A program made the position numbers and the translations under genes. A stretch of 49,679 bases of DNA, taken from the NCBI RefSeq assembly GCF_052088025.1, contig NZ_JBQCYD010000017.1, positions 1-49,679 of the forward strand. The letters are read 5' to 3'. Below are positions 15,647-24,193 of the stretch, piece after piece (positions within the stretch are counted from its first letter, which is position 1; every line of letters begins with the position of its first letter). Under the pieces are notes generated by a model, which ran no database searches, was not told the origin of the DNA, and saw only the letters and a list, made by a program, of their open reading frames with translations. The DNA is from Anaeromonas sp052088025. Lineage in GTDB: Bacteria > Bacillota > Clostridia > Tissierellales > SIT17.

Positions 15647-17473
15647 CTATTCTACAGTAACCGACTTTGCAAGATTTCTTGGTTTATCGACATCTGCTCC
15701 TTTTAATGTAGCTACGTGATATGCAAGTAGTTGTAGTGGTATTACACTTAATATTGGTGATAAATCATCATCTATATTAGGTATATACATCACTTCATCA
15801 GAAGCTTGATCTATTGATGTATTATCAACTTTTGCAAGGGATATTATTTTTGCACCTCTTGCACTTACTTCTCTTATATTACTTACTGTTTTTTCAAATA
15901 ATCTATCTTGGGTTGCTAGTGCTATTACTGGAGTTCCATCTTCTATTAAAGCTATTGTACCATGCTTTAACTCTCCTGCTGGCATTGCTTCAGAATGGAT
16001 ATATGATATTTCCTTAAGTTTAAGTGATCCTTCAAGAGCTACATCATAATCTATTCCTCTACCTATATAGAATATATGATTCTTGTTATATATTTGCTCT
16101 GCAAGTGAAATTATATTTTCTGATTTATCTAATATATCTTCTATTTTAGATGGAGTATCTCTTAAATCATCTATTAATTTGTGATACTTTTCTTTACTTA
16201 TAGTTCCTTTTTTATTAGCCATATCAAGAGCAATCAGTGCCATTGATACTAATTGAGTAGTATATGCTTTTGTTGATGCTACGGCTATTTCAGGTCCTGC
16301 CCAAGTGTAAAATACATCATCAGCTTCTCTTGCCATTGTACATCCAACTACATTGGTTACGGCAAGGGTTCTGGCTCCTTTTTCTTTAGCCATCCTAAGT
16401 GCTGCTAATGTATCTGCTGTTTCACCTGATTGACTCACTACTATCATAAGTGTTTTATTATCTATAAATGGATTATTATATCTGAATTCAGATCCTACTT
16501 CTGCTATAACAGGTACATTTACATATTTTTGTATAAGGCTTTTTCCAAGTAATCCTGCATGATAAGCCGTACCACATGCTACTATATACACTCTATTTAT
16601 ATTATCTAAATCTTCTTTTGTTAGTGTTATATCATCTAATCTAATATCATTGTTTTTGTTTAATCTTGGAGATAATGTATCTTTTACTGCTTTTGGTTGT
16701 TCAAATATTTCCTTTAACATAAAATGGTCATATCCACCTTTTTCTGCAGCTTCTATATCCCAGTCAACTACATAAACTTCCTTTTCAATAGATTTTCCAC
16801 ATGTAGTCATAAGACTTATATGATCTTTTTTAACTATAGCCATTTCTCCATCTTCCATTATAAATATATTTCTAGTATATTTTAATACTGCTGGTATATC
16901 TGATGCAATAAAGTTTTCATCTTCTCCTATACCTATTATTAACGGACTATCTTTTCTTACCGCTATTAATTTGTCAGGATTTTCTTTGTTTATTACCCCA
17001 AGTGCATATGCCCCTTCGAGTTCTTTAACTGCTTTTTGAACTGCTTCTACTAAATCACCTTCATAATGCATATCTATAAGATGTGCTATTACCTCTGTGT
17101 CGGTTTCTGAAACACATTCATATCCATTTGATTTTAATTTTTCTTTTATTTCCATATAATTTTCAATTATGCCATTATGAACTACTGCAATATTTCCTGA
17201 ACTATTAGCATGGGGGTGACTATTTCTATCTGATGGTTCACCATGAGTTGCCCATCTAGTATGACCTATTCCAATATTTCCTTCTAGTGATTCTTTTTCT
17301 AAATTATCTTTTAATACTTGAAGTCTTCCTTTATATTTTCTTAGACCTAAATTATCATTATTTAATATTGCAACACCAGCAGAATCATATCCTCTATATT
17401 CTAGTTTAGATAATCCTTCTACTAATATATCTGATGCTTGTCTGTTTCCTATATATCCAACTATTCCACACAT
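15647..17473 (-). CDS. glmS: Glutamine--fructose-6-phosphate aminotransferase (isomerising)
   Basis: This enzyme makes glucosamine-6-phosphate from fructose-6-phosphate and glutamine, the entry step to peptidoglycan amino sugars. It is 608 residues, the normal length. The N-terminus MCGIVGYIG gives the catalytic Cys2 of the glutaminase domain (about 1-220). Two SIS domains follow (about 285-415 and 455-590), with VVSQSGETADTLAALR in the first. It ends with the family signature PRNLAKSVTVE. The ribosome site before its ATG is weak. Expression is controlled by the ribozyme just upstream. It lies downstream of glmM on the same strand, as in other firmicutes. Confidence 0.98.
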   Translation of the reverse strand: MCGIVGYIGNRQASDILVEGLSKLEYRGYDSAGVAILNNDNLGLRKYKGRLQVLKDNLEKESLEGNIGIGHTRWATHGEPSDRNSHPHANSSGNIAVVHNGIIENYMEIKEKLKSNGYECVSETDTEVIAHLIDMHYEGDLVEAVQKAVKELEGAYALGVINKENPDKLIAVRKDSPLIIGIGEDENFIASDIPAVLKYTRNIFIMEDGEMAIVKKDHISLMTTCGKSIEKEVYVVDWDIEAAEKGGYDHFMLKEIFEQPKAVKDTLSPRLNKNNDIRLDDITLTKEDLDNINRVYIVACGTAYHAGLLGKSLIQKYVNVPVIAEVGSEFRYNNPFIDNKTLMIVVSQSGETADTLAALRMAKEKGARTLAVTNVVGCTMAREADDVFYTWAGPEIAVASTKAYTTQLVSMALIALDMANKKGTISKEKYHKLIDDLRDTPSKIEDILDKSENIISLAEQIYNKNHIFYIGRGIDYDVALEGSLKLKEISYIHSEAMPAGELKHGTIALIEDGTPVIALATQDRLFEKTVSNIREVSARGAKIISLAKVDNTSIDQASDEVMYIPNIDDDLSPILSVIPLQLLAYHVATLKGADVDKPRNLAKSVTVE

Positions 17474-17510
17474 TTTGTCTCACTCACTTTCCATTAACAT
17501 ATTTATTTTT

Positions 17511-17661
17511 TACTACCTGATAAGTGTTGTGCAAATAATTACTTATTTGTTTTACTTATCTTTAAGGGTAGTAGTATACCCCGAGGTACCCGCCGATAGA
17601 TTCGATAAACCTCGTCCTCGTCTGCAATAAAACTTCTCCGTCCTTTTATTGCCCTGGCGCT
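17511..17661 (-). ncRNA. glmS self-cleaving ribozyme/riboswitch
   Basis: The minus strand reads AAGCGCCAGGGC at the 5' end, then GACGAGGACGAGGTTTATCG and CGGCGGGTACCTCGGGGT. These are the conserved core elements of the glmS ribozyme. Cleavage is expected between 17661 (A) and 17660 (G), when glucosamine-6-phosphate binds. The distal part folds as TACTACC with GGTAGTA and GATAAGT with ACTTATC (down to 17511). The cut destabilises the glmS mRNA and so gives feedback control. Confidence 0.95.
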
Positions 17662-17721
17662 TTTATTTTTTAATATAATTTTTTTCTTTTTCTGTAGCAT
17701 CACCCCTTTTGCGGAAATTAT

Positions 17722-17741
17722 AAGAGGGCTTTAGCCCTCTT
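17722..17741 (-). terminator. Hairpin at the glmM stop
   Basis: AAGAGGGC pairs with GCCCTCTT around a 4-base loop, directly after the glmM stop codon. The T-tract is short (TTATAATTT), so read-through into the ribozyme and glmS is possible. Confidence 0.6.
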
Positions 17742-19086
17742 AATTTAATCTTTCTTCTATTAAAGCAGCTAATTTATTAGCTATAGTTTTAATTTCTTCC
17801 TTATCTTTTCCTTCTATCATAACTCTAACTAACGGCTCTGTTCCAGAAGGTCTAATAAGAACTCTTCCTTGCCCATGGAATCTTTTTTCAAGATTTGTAA
17901 TTTCTGCTTTTATTATTTCATCTTCTAAATAATTGTTTTTCTGAGATTCCTTTACTGTGGCATTTACTAAAACTTGTGGGAGTGATGTCATAATGCTCGC
18001 AAGTTCAGAAAGTGATTTTTGTTTTTCTTTTACTATTGATGCAAGCTTAAGCCCTGTTAGAAGTCCATCTCCTGTAGTATTATGATCTAAAAATATTATA
18101 TGACCTGATTGTTCTCCACCTAATTTATAATTATTTTTAGCCATTTCTTCTAATACATACCTATCTCCAACTTTGGTCTTTAAAAGTTTCATTTCATTTT
18201 GTTCACAACAAATATCTAATCCTAAATTACTCATTACTGTACCTACTATAGTATCTGCTGTAAGTAATTCCTTTTCTTTAAGGTAAAGCCCACATACAGC
18301 CATTATATGATCTCCATCTACGATTTGTCCCTTTTCATCTACAGCTATAAGTCTATCTGCATCACCATCAAATGAAAGCCCAATATCTGCTCCTACGTCC
18401 TTTACTAATTTTTGAACTTCTTCTGGTTTAGTAGATCCACAATCTACATTTATATTTAATCCATTAGGCTCATTATGAATTACGTGTACTTCTGCACCTA
18501 ATTCTTCAAGTAATAAGGGTGCCACCATAGATGCAGCTCCATTTCCACAATCTACTGCTATCTTAAGTCCTGTAAAATCTAAATCAAGTGTTGTCTTTAA
18601 AAACTCACTATAATCATTTAATGCATCCATTACAGTAGTTTTTCTTCCTACTTTTTCACCTGTAGGAAATACTAAAATATCTTCTCCATTTAATATGAAG
18701 CTTTCTATTTCATCTTCTATTTCATCTGTTAATTTAAAGCCTTTATTGTTAAAAAACTTTATCCCATTATATTCTACTGGATTATGAGATGCTGATATCA
18801 TAATTCCTGCATGAGCATTGTATTTTCTAGTTAAATAAGCTATAGCAGGTGTTGGTAGTACTCCTACAGATAATACATCTACCCCTGCAGAACAAATACC
18901 AGATACAAGTGCTGCTTCAAGCATATCTCCAGAAATCCTAGTATCCTTACCTACAACTATCTTTGCTCTTCCATTTCCTTTTGTAAGTAAATAACCACCT
19001 ATTCTACCAAGTTTATATGCAAGTTCTACAGTCAGATCTTTATTTGCTATACCCCTTACTCCATCAGTTCCAAACAATTGTCCCAT
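17740..19086 (-). CDS. glmM: Phosphoglucosamine mutase
   Basis: This enzyme interconverts glucosamine-6-phosphate and glucosamine-1-phosphate for UDP-GlcNAc synthesis. It is 448 residues, the full length. The phosphoserine loop is ISASHNP with Ser100; the Mg site is DGDADR (about residues 240-245); sugar binding is GGEQSGH; and the C-terminal phosphate loop is RPSGTEPLVRVM. The ATG has GGGAGG upstream. In most clostridia it follows cdaA and ybbR, but here those two genes are about 9 kb away, upstream of the ptb-buk-vor operon. It has its own promoter. Confidence 0.98.
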   Translation of the reverse strand: MGQLFGTDGVRGIANKDLTVELAYKLGRIGGYLLTKGNGRAKIVVGKDTRISGDMLEAALVSGICSAGVDVLSVGVLPTPAIAYLTRKYNAHAGIMISASHNPVEYNGIKFFNNKGFKLTDEIEDEIESFILNGEDILVFPTGEKVGRKTTVMDALNDYSEFLKTTLDLDFTGLKIAVDCGNGAASMVAPLLLEELGAEVHVIHNEPNGLNINVDCGSTKPEEVQKLVKDVGADIGLSFDGDADRLIAVDEKGQIVDGDHIMAVCGLYLKEKELLTADTIVGTVMSNLGLDICCEQNEMKLLKTKVGDRYVLEEMAKNNYKLGGEQSGHIIFLDHNTTGDGLLTGLKLASIVKEKQKSLSELASIMTSLPQVLVNATVKESQKNNYLEDEIIKAEITNLEKRFHGQGRVLIRPSGTEPLVRVMIEGKDKEEIKTIANKLAALIEERLN

Positions 19087-19118
19087 TTAAAAAACCTCCC
19101 GATTTTAGATACTTTACT

Positions 19119-19147
19119 ATAATATCATACTGATAAATTATACTCAA
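19119..19147 (-). promoter_or_regulatory. Probable glmM promoter
   Basis: TTGAGT (19147-19142) and TATTAT (19124-19119) are 17 bases apart, about 35 bases before the glmM ATG. It would drive glmM and, by read-through, glmS. The rest of the 211-base gap between glmM and the galT remnant holds only the dyad at 19230-19247. Confidence 0.55.
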
Positions 19148-19229
19148 GCTCTTATTTGACAGTTTCATGACGATTCTTGTCGAATGAAATCGTTATTTAA
19201 AATATTATATATTATTTTAAAAGAAGATA

Positions 19230-19247
19230 GTTTCTAATATTAGAAAC
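19230..19247 (-). terminator. Dyad after the galT remnant
   Basis: The perfect palindrome GTTTCTAATATTAGAAAC is followed on the minus strand by TATCTTCTTTT. It sits about 50 bases past the end of the decayed galT-like gene and was probably its terminator. Confidence 0.5.
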
Positions 19248-19297
19248 AGCCCCTTTATTTATATGCATTTATAGTATTTTATTATCCTATTTTCCAT

Positions 19298-19657
19298 TTA
19301 AAATTTAAATTTTTCTATTATATTTTCAGGCAATATTGTATTTATATGTATACCTGTTGCAATTTCAAAACCTGCATAGGTTGAAAATCTCGGTATTATT
19401 TTTATCTTCCAATGAAAAGAGTCATTAAACTCATCTTTAAAGTAAGTATCAAAATAAATATTAAATGATATTTCTCCTATATTAATTTTATATTTTGAAA
19501 AAATGTTTTTAAATATGTATGCTAATTTTGATATTTCATTATCACTTATATTTGAAAAGTTCATTTGATGTTTTAAGGGTAAAACCATTAATTCATATCT
19601 TTCAGCTGAAGCAAAAGGTGCTAGGACTATAAAAAATTCATCTTTATAAACTATTCT
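19298..19657 (-). pseudogene. Remnant of a GalT-type nucleotidyltransferase (HIT fold)
   Basis: The frame open from 19657 reads IVYKDEFFIVLAPFASAERY, then ELMVLPLKHQMNF, and ends in FHWKIKIIPRFSTYAGFEIA and GIHINTILPENIIEKF. This is the C-terminal part of a galactose-1-phosphate uridylyltransferase-like protein. It is cut off at its N-terminus by an in-frame stop (19658-19660), and no catalytic HPH region is found. The usual HWH is HWK. About 120 residues remain of an expected 330 or so. It is a decayed gene, although a short product from the ATG at 19588 is possible. Confidence 0.75.
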
Positions 19658-19697
19658 TCAATTTTAATATATTCATTTTATGATTCAAATAATTTTA

Positions 19698-19722
19698 AAG
19701 AGTAGGCATATGCCTACTCTTA
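19698..19722 (-). terminator. Terminator of the YitT gene
   Basis: The perfect palindrome AAGAGTAGGCA/TGCCTACTCTT, flanked by TTTTAA on both sides, coincides with the yitT-family stop codon. Confidence 0.85.
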
Positions 19723-20616
19723 AAATTCTATATTTCTAAATCCCTTACCCTTAACTTCTTTACTTTCAGATATATTGATAAATGCATTTTCATCTATATT
19801 TGTAACTATCTCTTTTAATTTTCCTATTTGAGTTGAGGTAACTGTACAATAAACTACCTTTTTATCGTCATTTGTATATGCTCCTTCAGCATTTAAAAAT
19901 GTAGCTCCTCTTCCAAGTTCTTCAAATATTTCTCTTGCTACTATTTCTGGTTTTTTTGATATAAGCATAACAGTATGATTTGTATCTATTCCAGTTTGAA
20001 CCTTATCTAATATCTTATATCCTATATATAGTCCTATTAATGTGTACATTGCTAATTTTAATCCAAATAGGAATGATGATAATCCTATTACTAGTATGTT
20101 TACTCCCATTAATGCCTGCCCTATCTCTATATTTAGACGTTTTTTTAGTATAGCAGCTATAATATCTAATCCACCTTGTGAAGCTTTATTTCTAAACATT
20201 ATACCCATACCTATACCATTTAATATTCCTCCAAATATGGTTTCAAGTAACAAATCATTAATTTGAATATTCGCTCCTATATCTTGTGTTAAATTTAATA
20301 ATAGAGACATCGAAAACATCGATATAAAACTATAAAGTAAAAAATCCCTATCCACTGTTTTAAATCCAATTATAAATATTGGTATATTGAGTAAAAATAC
20401 TAATAATCCTGTAGGAAGGTCTGTTAAATAATGTATCATTAGTGCAATACCACTAGCTCCTCCACTAAGCAAACTATTTGGTATGAAAAAACCATTAATT
20501 GCTATAGCACATAAAAATCCTCCTACAACTATTGATCCTAATCTTAGCAAGTGAGGCAAGTCATTTGAATCATCTTTTGAACTTGATTTAAACTTTGCCT
20601 TATTAGCAAGTTCCAC
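19720..20616 (-). CDS. YitT family membrane protein (DUF161 + DUF2179)
   Basis: This is a 298-residue protein. Five or six hydrophobic segments (about residues 25-205), with GGASGIALMIHYLTDLPTGL and NKASQGGLDIIA, are the YitT core. A soluble C-terminal DUF2179 domain of about 80 residues follows, ending EVKGKGFRNIEF. The start is GTG with GGAG 8 bases upstream. YitT proteins are widespread in firmicutes; their transport role is not established. It is a single-gene unit with its own promoter and terminator. Confidence 0.92.
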   Translation of the reverse strand: MELANKAKFKSSSKDDSNDLPHLLRLGSIVVGGFLCAIAINGFFIPNSLLSGGASGIALMIHYLTDLPTGLLVFLLNIPIFIIGFKTVDRDFLLYSFISMFSMSLLLNLTQDIGANIQINDLLLETIFGGILNGIGMGIMFRNKASQGGLDIIAAILKKRLNIEIGQALMGVNILVIGLSSFLFGLKLAMYTLIGLYIGYKILDKVQTGIDTNHTVMLISKKPEIVAREIFEELGRGATFLNAEGAYTNDDKKVVYCTVTSTQIGKLKEIVTNIDENAFINISESKEVKGKGFRNIEF

Positions 20617-20664
20617 ATTTACATCTCCTTTTTTATTCCAGGTTTTAACCTGTTTTTCAACTTC

Positions 20665-20693
20665 ATTATATATACTTACTACCTATATTTCAA
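20665..20693 (-). promoter_or_regulatory. Sigma-A promoter of the YitT gene
   Basis: TTGAAA (20693-20688) and TATAAT (20670-20665) have a 17-base spacer, about 50 bases before the GTG. From there to the vor terminator (20694-20854) the sequence is AT-rich and shows no gene. Confidence 0.75.
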
Positions 20694-20854
20694 CTAAATA
20701 AAGCATTTATATTATTAATATATGGTAATAGTTCTGATTATTTTAAATACAGATTTATAAGATTTTATACCATTCATTATTATATGTTTAACTTGTGTTT
20801 TGTCTATAAATATGAATATTAAATATTTAAACTTTCATATATTTTTAGTATTAT

Positions 20855-20886
20855 AAAACCCCTTGAAAAATTTTTCAAGGGGTTTT
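20855..20886 (-). terminator. Terminator of the ptb-buk-vor operon
   Basis: AAAACCCCTTGAAAAA pairs perfectly with TTTTTCAAGGGGTTTT and is followed by ATAATACTA on the minus strand. It lies 8 bases past the last vor gene. Confidence 0.9.
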
Positions 20887-20893
20887 ATTTAAA

Positions 20894-21430
20894 CTATCTT
20901 ACAGCTTCAGCGCCTTTTTCAAGTGCTTCTTTATTTATTGGTATTAAGTGAGACTTTGAATCACCAAATACTTTCTTGAATGCTTCAATTATTGAATCTA
21001 TTTCAACTGCATTTGTAAGTTCTAAATATGCTCCAAGCATTATCATATTTGCTACTTTAGAATTTCCTATATCCATTGCTAATTCATTTGCTGGTATATA
21101 GTATACTTTTAAATCATCTCTTTTAGGTTTACTATCTATAAGAGAACTATTTATTAATAGGTTTCCACCCTTTATTATATCATTTTCAAACTTTTCAAGA
21201 GAAGGTCTATTCATAACTATTGCTGCAGTAGCTTCTGTAACTATAGGTGAGCCTATATTACTATCTGAAACCATTACATTACAATTAGCAGTTCCACCCC
21301 TCATCTCTGGTCCATATGATGGAAGCCAAGAAACATTTTTATTTTCTATCATTCCAGCATAAGTTAAAAGTTGTCCTATACTCATTACACCTTGACCACC
21401 AAAACCTGCTATAATAATACTTTCTTGCAT
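20894..21430 (-). CDS. vorC: 2-oxoacid:ferredoxin oxidoreductase, gamma subunit (VorC type)
   Basis: This 178-residue subunit helps oxidise branched-chain or other 2-oxoacids to acyl-CoA with reduction of ferredoxin. The N-terminal IIAGFGGQGVMSIGQLL and the motif LPSYGPEMRGGTANCNVMVSD... are diagnostic of the gamma domain. It is the last gene of the operon; its ATG follows the beta-subunit stop by one base. VorC and KorC share this pattern, and the neighbouring ptb-buk favours a branched-chain substrate. Confidence 0.92.
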   Translation of the reverse strand: MQESIIIAGFGGQGVMSIGQLLTYAGMIENKNVSWLPSYGPEMRGGTANCNVMVSDSNIGSPIVTEATAAIVMNRPSLEKFENDIIKGGNLLINSSLIDSKPKRDDLKVYYIPANELAMDIGNSKVANMIMLGAYLELTNAVEIDSIIEAFKKVFGDSKSHLIPINKEALEKGAEAVR

Positions 21431-21431
21431 A

Positions 21432-22178
21432 TTATTTTACCTCCTTAGGTGAACATATATTTCCTAATGGATAATATGGTATCATATTGTCTTCTAACCA
21501 TCCTAAAGATTCTACAGGTGTTAATCCCCAGTTTGTAGGGCAAGTAGATAATACTTCAACTATTCCAAATCCTTCTCCACTTAATTGAAGTTCAAATGCT
21601 TTTTTTATAGCTTTTTTAGCTTTTCTAACTTCTGGTGCATTGTGTACTGAAACTCTTTCTACAAATTTAGCTCCATCTAAAGTTCCAAGCATCTCTGATA
21701 CACGAATTGGCATACCAACATGAACTGGATCTCTACCAAAAGGTGCTGTAGTAGCTTTTTGTCCAACTAATGTAGTAGGAGACATTTGCCCTCCTGTCAT
21801 TCCATATATAGCATTGTTTACAAATATAGTAGTTATCTTTTCTCCTCTTGCAGCTGCATGAACTATTTCAGCTGCTCCAATAGATGCAAGATCACCATCA
21901 CCTTGATAAGTAAATACAACCTTATCAGGATGAACTCTTTTTATTCCCGTCGCAACAGCAGGTGCTCTACCATGTGCTGCTTCGTGCATATCACAATTAA
22001 AATAGTTATATGCAAATACAGAACATCCTACAGGTGCAACTCCTATAGTTTCACCTAGTACGTCTAATTCCTCTAATACTTCACCTACTAATCTATGAAT
22101 TATACCATGTGTACACCCTGGACAATAATGAGTAGGTATATCAACTAAACCATTAGTTCTTTCAAATACCTTTGCCAT
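21432..22178 (-). CDS. vorA: 2-oxoacid:ferredoxin oxidoreductase, thiamine-PP subunit (VorA/KorB type)
   Basis: This is a 248-residue TPP-binding beta subunit. HYCPGCTHGIIHRL near the N-terminus, GDGDLASIGAAEIVHAAARG (the Mg-TPP motif, about residues 93-113) and NNAIYGMTGGQMSPTT are typical. Its ATG overlaps the alpha-subunit stop (TAATG), so the two are coupled. Confidence 0.93.
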   Translation of the reverse strand: MAKVFERTNGLVDIPTHYCPGCTHGIIHRLVGEVLEELDVLGETIGVAPVGCSVFAYNYFNCDMHEAAHGRAPAVATGIKRVHPDKVVFTYQGDGDLASIGAAEIVHAAARGEKITTIFVNNAIYGMTGGQMSPTTLVGQKATTAPFGRDPVHVGMPIRVSEMLGTLDGAKFVERVSVHNAPEVRKAKKAIKKAFELQLSGEGFGIVEVLSTCPTNWGLTPVESLGWLEDNMIPYYPLGNICSPKEVK

Positions 22179-23239
22179 TACTTTTCACCTCCAGTAATTT
22201 TCTTTATCTCACTAACTATAGCATCTGGTGTTGGAACCATTCCACCTGTTCTTCCATAGAAATACACAGGTTTTTTACCATTAACTGCTATCTTAACATC
22301 ATCTATCATTTGACCTGTACTCATTTCTACAGTAAGTACAGCCTTAGTTTTATCTGTAATTTCTTCAAATGCCTTATCTGGGAAAGGCCATAATGTAATC
22401 GGTCTGATAAGACCTACCTTCATACCTTCTTCTTCACATTTAACTATTGCATTTTTTACTATCCTTGAAGTAGTTCCATATGCCACAACAACTACATCAG
22501 CATCAGCTACATTGTAATTTTCATATCTAGTTTCATTTTTCCTTATTTCATCATATTTCTTTTCAAGCTTTAAAACATGATTTTCTAATACTTGTGGATC
22601 TATATATAATGAATTAATTATATTAGGCTTTCTTTTTCCTTTTGTACCATCTGTAGCCCAAGTTTTAGGTGCAATTGTTCTTTTTTTGGGTTCATTAAAT
22701 TCTACTGGCTCCATCATTTGACCTATCATTCCATCCCCTATTACCATTACAGGATTTCTATATTGCTCTGCTACGTCAAATGATTCCATTACTAAATCTA
22801 CTGTTTCTTGAATTGTAGCTGGTGCATATACTAAATGTCTATAATCACCATTACCTCCACCACGAGTAGCTTGGAAATAATCAGACTGTGCAGGCTGAAT
22901 ACCACCAAGACCTGGACCACCTCTTACTATATTTACTATTACACAAGGTAATTCTGCTCCAGCTATATATGATATTCCCTCTTGCTTAAGCGCTATACCT
23001 GGGCTTGATGAAGATGTCATAACACGTGCACCTGCTCCAGCCGCACCATAAACCATGTTTATTGCAGCAACCTCTGATTCTGCTTGTAAATATACTCCTC
23101 CTACACCTGGTAGTTCTCTTGACATATATTCTGGTAATTCATTTTGTGGTGTTATTGGATAACCAAAGAAATAATTACATCCTGCCTTTATTGCAGCTGC
23201 TCCTATAGCTTCATTACCCTTCATTAATACTTTAGCCAT
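22178..23239 (-). CDS. vorB: 2-oxoacid:ferredoxin oxidoreductase, alpha subunit (VorB type)
   Basis: This is a 353-residue alpha subunit with the pyrimidine-binding domain of the TPP enzyme. FFGYPITPQNELPEYM and TSSSSPGIALKQEG, with IVNIVRGGPGLGGIQPAQSD, are the family motifs and match sequences annotated as 3-methyl-2-oxobutanoate dehydrogenase VorB. It lies 14 bases after the ferredoxin-type subunit. Together with Ptb and Buk it would convert 2-oxoisovalerate-type acids to acids plus ATP. Confidence 0.93.
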   Translation of the reverse strand: MAKVLMKGNEAIGAAAIKAGCNYFFGYPITPQNELPEYMSRELPGVGGVYLQAESEVAAINMVYGAAGAGARVMTSSSSPGIALKQEGISYIAGAELPCVIVNIVRGGPGLGGIQPAQSDYFQATRGGGNGDYRHLVYAPATIQETVDLVMESFDVAEQYRNPVMVIGDGMIGQMMEPVEFNEPKKRTIAPKTWATDGTKGKRKPNIINSLYIDPQVLENHVLKLEKKYDEIRKNETRYENYNVADADVVVVAYGTTSRIVKNAIVKCEEEGMKVGLIRPITLWPFPDKAFEEITDKTKAVLTVEMSTGQMIDDVKIAVNGKKPVYFYGRTGGMVPTPDAIVSEIKKITGGEK

Positions 23240-23253
23240 TTCTTCGCCTCCTA

Positions 23254-23484
23254 TTATTTTTCTATTATTCTTTCAACTTCAATTACAGAGTCTGGGCAGA
23301 TTGTAGCACAATTTGCACAACCTATGCATTTATCCATATCTGTTACTGTTGCTGGATGATAACCTTTTATATTTATTTTATCTTTATTCATAGTAGTAAT
23401 ATTTACAGGGCATACAGTTGTACATAACTCACAACCTTTACATCTATCTTCCCTGAAAGTAACTTTACCTTTTGCCTTTGCCAT
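23254..23484 (-). CDS. 2-oxoacid oxidoreductase ferredoxin-type delta subunit
   Basis: This is a 76-residue protein with two CxxCxxCxxxCP motifs (CKGCELCTTVCP and CIGCANCATICP), giving two [4Fe-4S] clusters. It passes electrons from the TPP subunit to free ferredoxin. It lies directly upstream of vorB in the operon. Confidence 0.93.
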   Translation of the reverse strand: MAKAKGKVTFREDRCKGCELCTTVCPVNITTMNKDKINIKGYHPATVTDMDKCIGCANCATICPDSVIEVERIIEK

Positions 23485-23505
23485 TTAAAACCCTCCCTTT
23501 ATTAA

Positions 23506-24180
23506 TTAACTCATCCATTCTTCTCTCATATACATTTTTATAGGAAAAATTTCTCCTTCTAAATCTTTTGGTAATTCTTTTGCAACTTTTTCTATACAAG
23601 AGATATATTTAATAGGAATATTTAATTCCTGTGATACCTTCATGCAAAGCTCTTGACCACGCAATACTTCTTCTACTGTTGTAGATTTTAAAAGATGAGT
23701 ATTGTTTATGATACCTGTCACTTTTGCTCTGGATTGAAATTCAATGCTCTTTAGATAATCTATAGTTTTTTCTACTTCTGTTGTTTCAGGTCTATTTGCA
23801 TTTATCACAAAAAACATATCATAATTATCTTCTTTAAAATATTGATGATATCTTCCAAGAGCACGTGCTCCAGCTGGATCTCCACCTACATCAAATACTG
23901 CTTCAAATGAATCATCTTGAAATGGAGTTAAAATTTCTCCTGATATAGCAGGTACATCTGAAGCAAGTCCTTTTATAGAGCTTCCAACCACTCTTATACC
24001 TAAATCCTTTAGAAACTCTTCCTTCTCCCTACTTCTAAAATAAGGATTTACAACATCTAAATCACAAATAGCAGTTTTTTTATTAGCCTTAGCTAATTTT
24101 ATTGCATAATTAACTGCAAATTCTGTTTTTCCACTTCCATAGTGTCCTGTTATTATTCTTATTCTCTTATCATCTAGCAT
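23506..24180 (-). CDS. P-loop ATP-binding protein of the ptb-buk-vor operon
   Basis: This is a 224-residue soluble P-loop NTPase. The Walker A motif is GHYGSGKTE (about residues 10-18), next to CDLDVVNPYFRSREKEEFL. A Walker B-like FDVGGDPAGARALGRY follows (about residues 87-102), resembling MinD/CobQ-type folds. I start at the ATG at 24180, with AAAGGATG upstream; longer forms overlap buk without a ribosome site. It lies between buk and the ferredoxin subunit. I know no assigned function. Its place suggests maturation or cofactor loading for the oxidoreductase. Confidence 0.85.
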   Translation of the reverse strand: MLDDKRIRIITGHYGSGKTEFAVNYAIKLAKANKKTAICDLDVVNPYFRSREKEEFLKDLGIRVVGSSIKGLASDVPAISGEILTPFQDDSFEAVFDVGGDPAGARALGRYHQYFKEDNYDMFFVINANRPETTEVEKTIDYLKSIEFQSRAKVTGIINNTHLLKSTTVEEVLRGQELCMKVSQELNIPIKYISCIEKVAKELPKDLEGEIFPIKMYMREEWMS

Positions 24181-24193
24181 AAAATCATCCTTT

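Noticed and set aside
15814..16017. Leucine-rich plus-strand open frame inside glmS
   Set aside because: It is an antisense frame of a conserved gene with no ribosome site; similar low-complexity antisense frames occur within galE, buk and other genes here.
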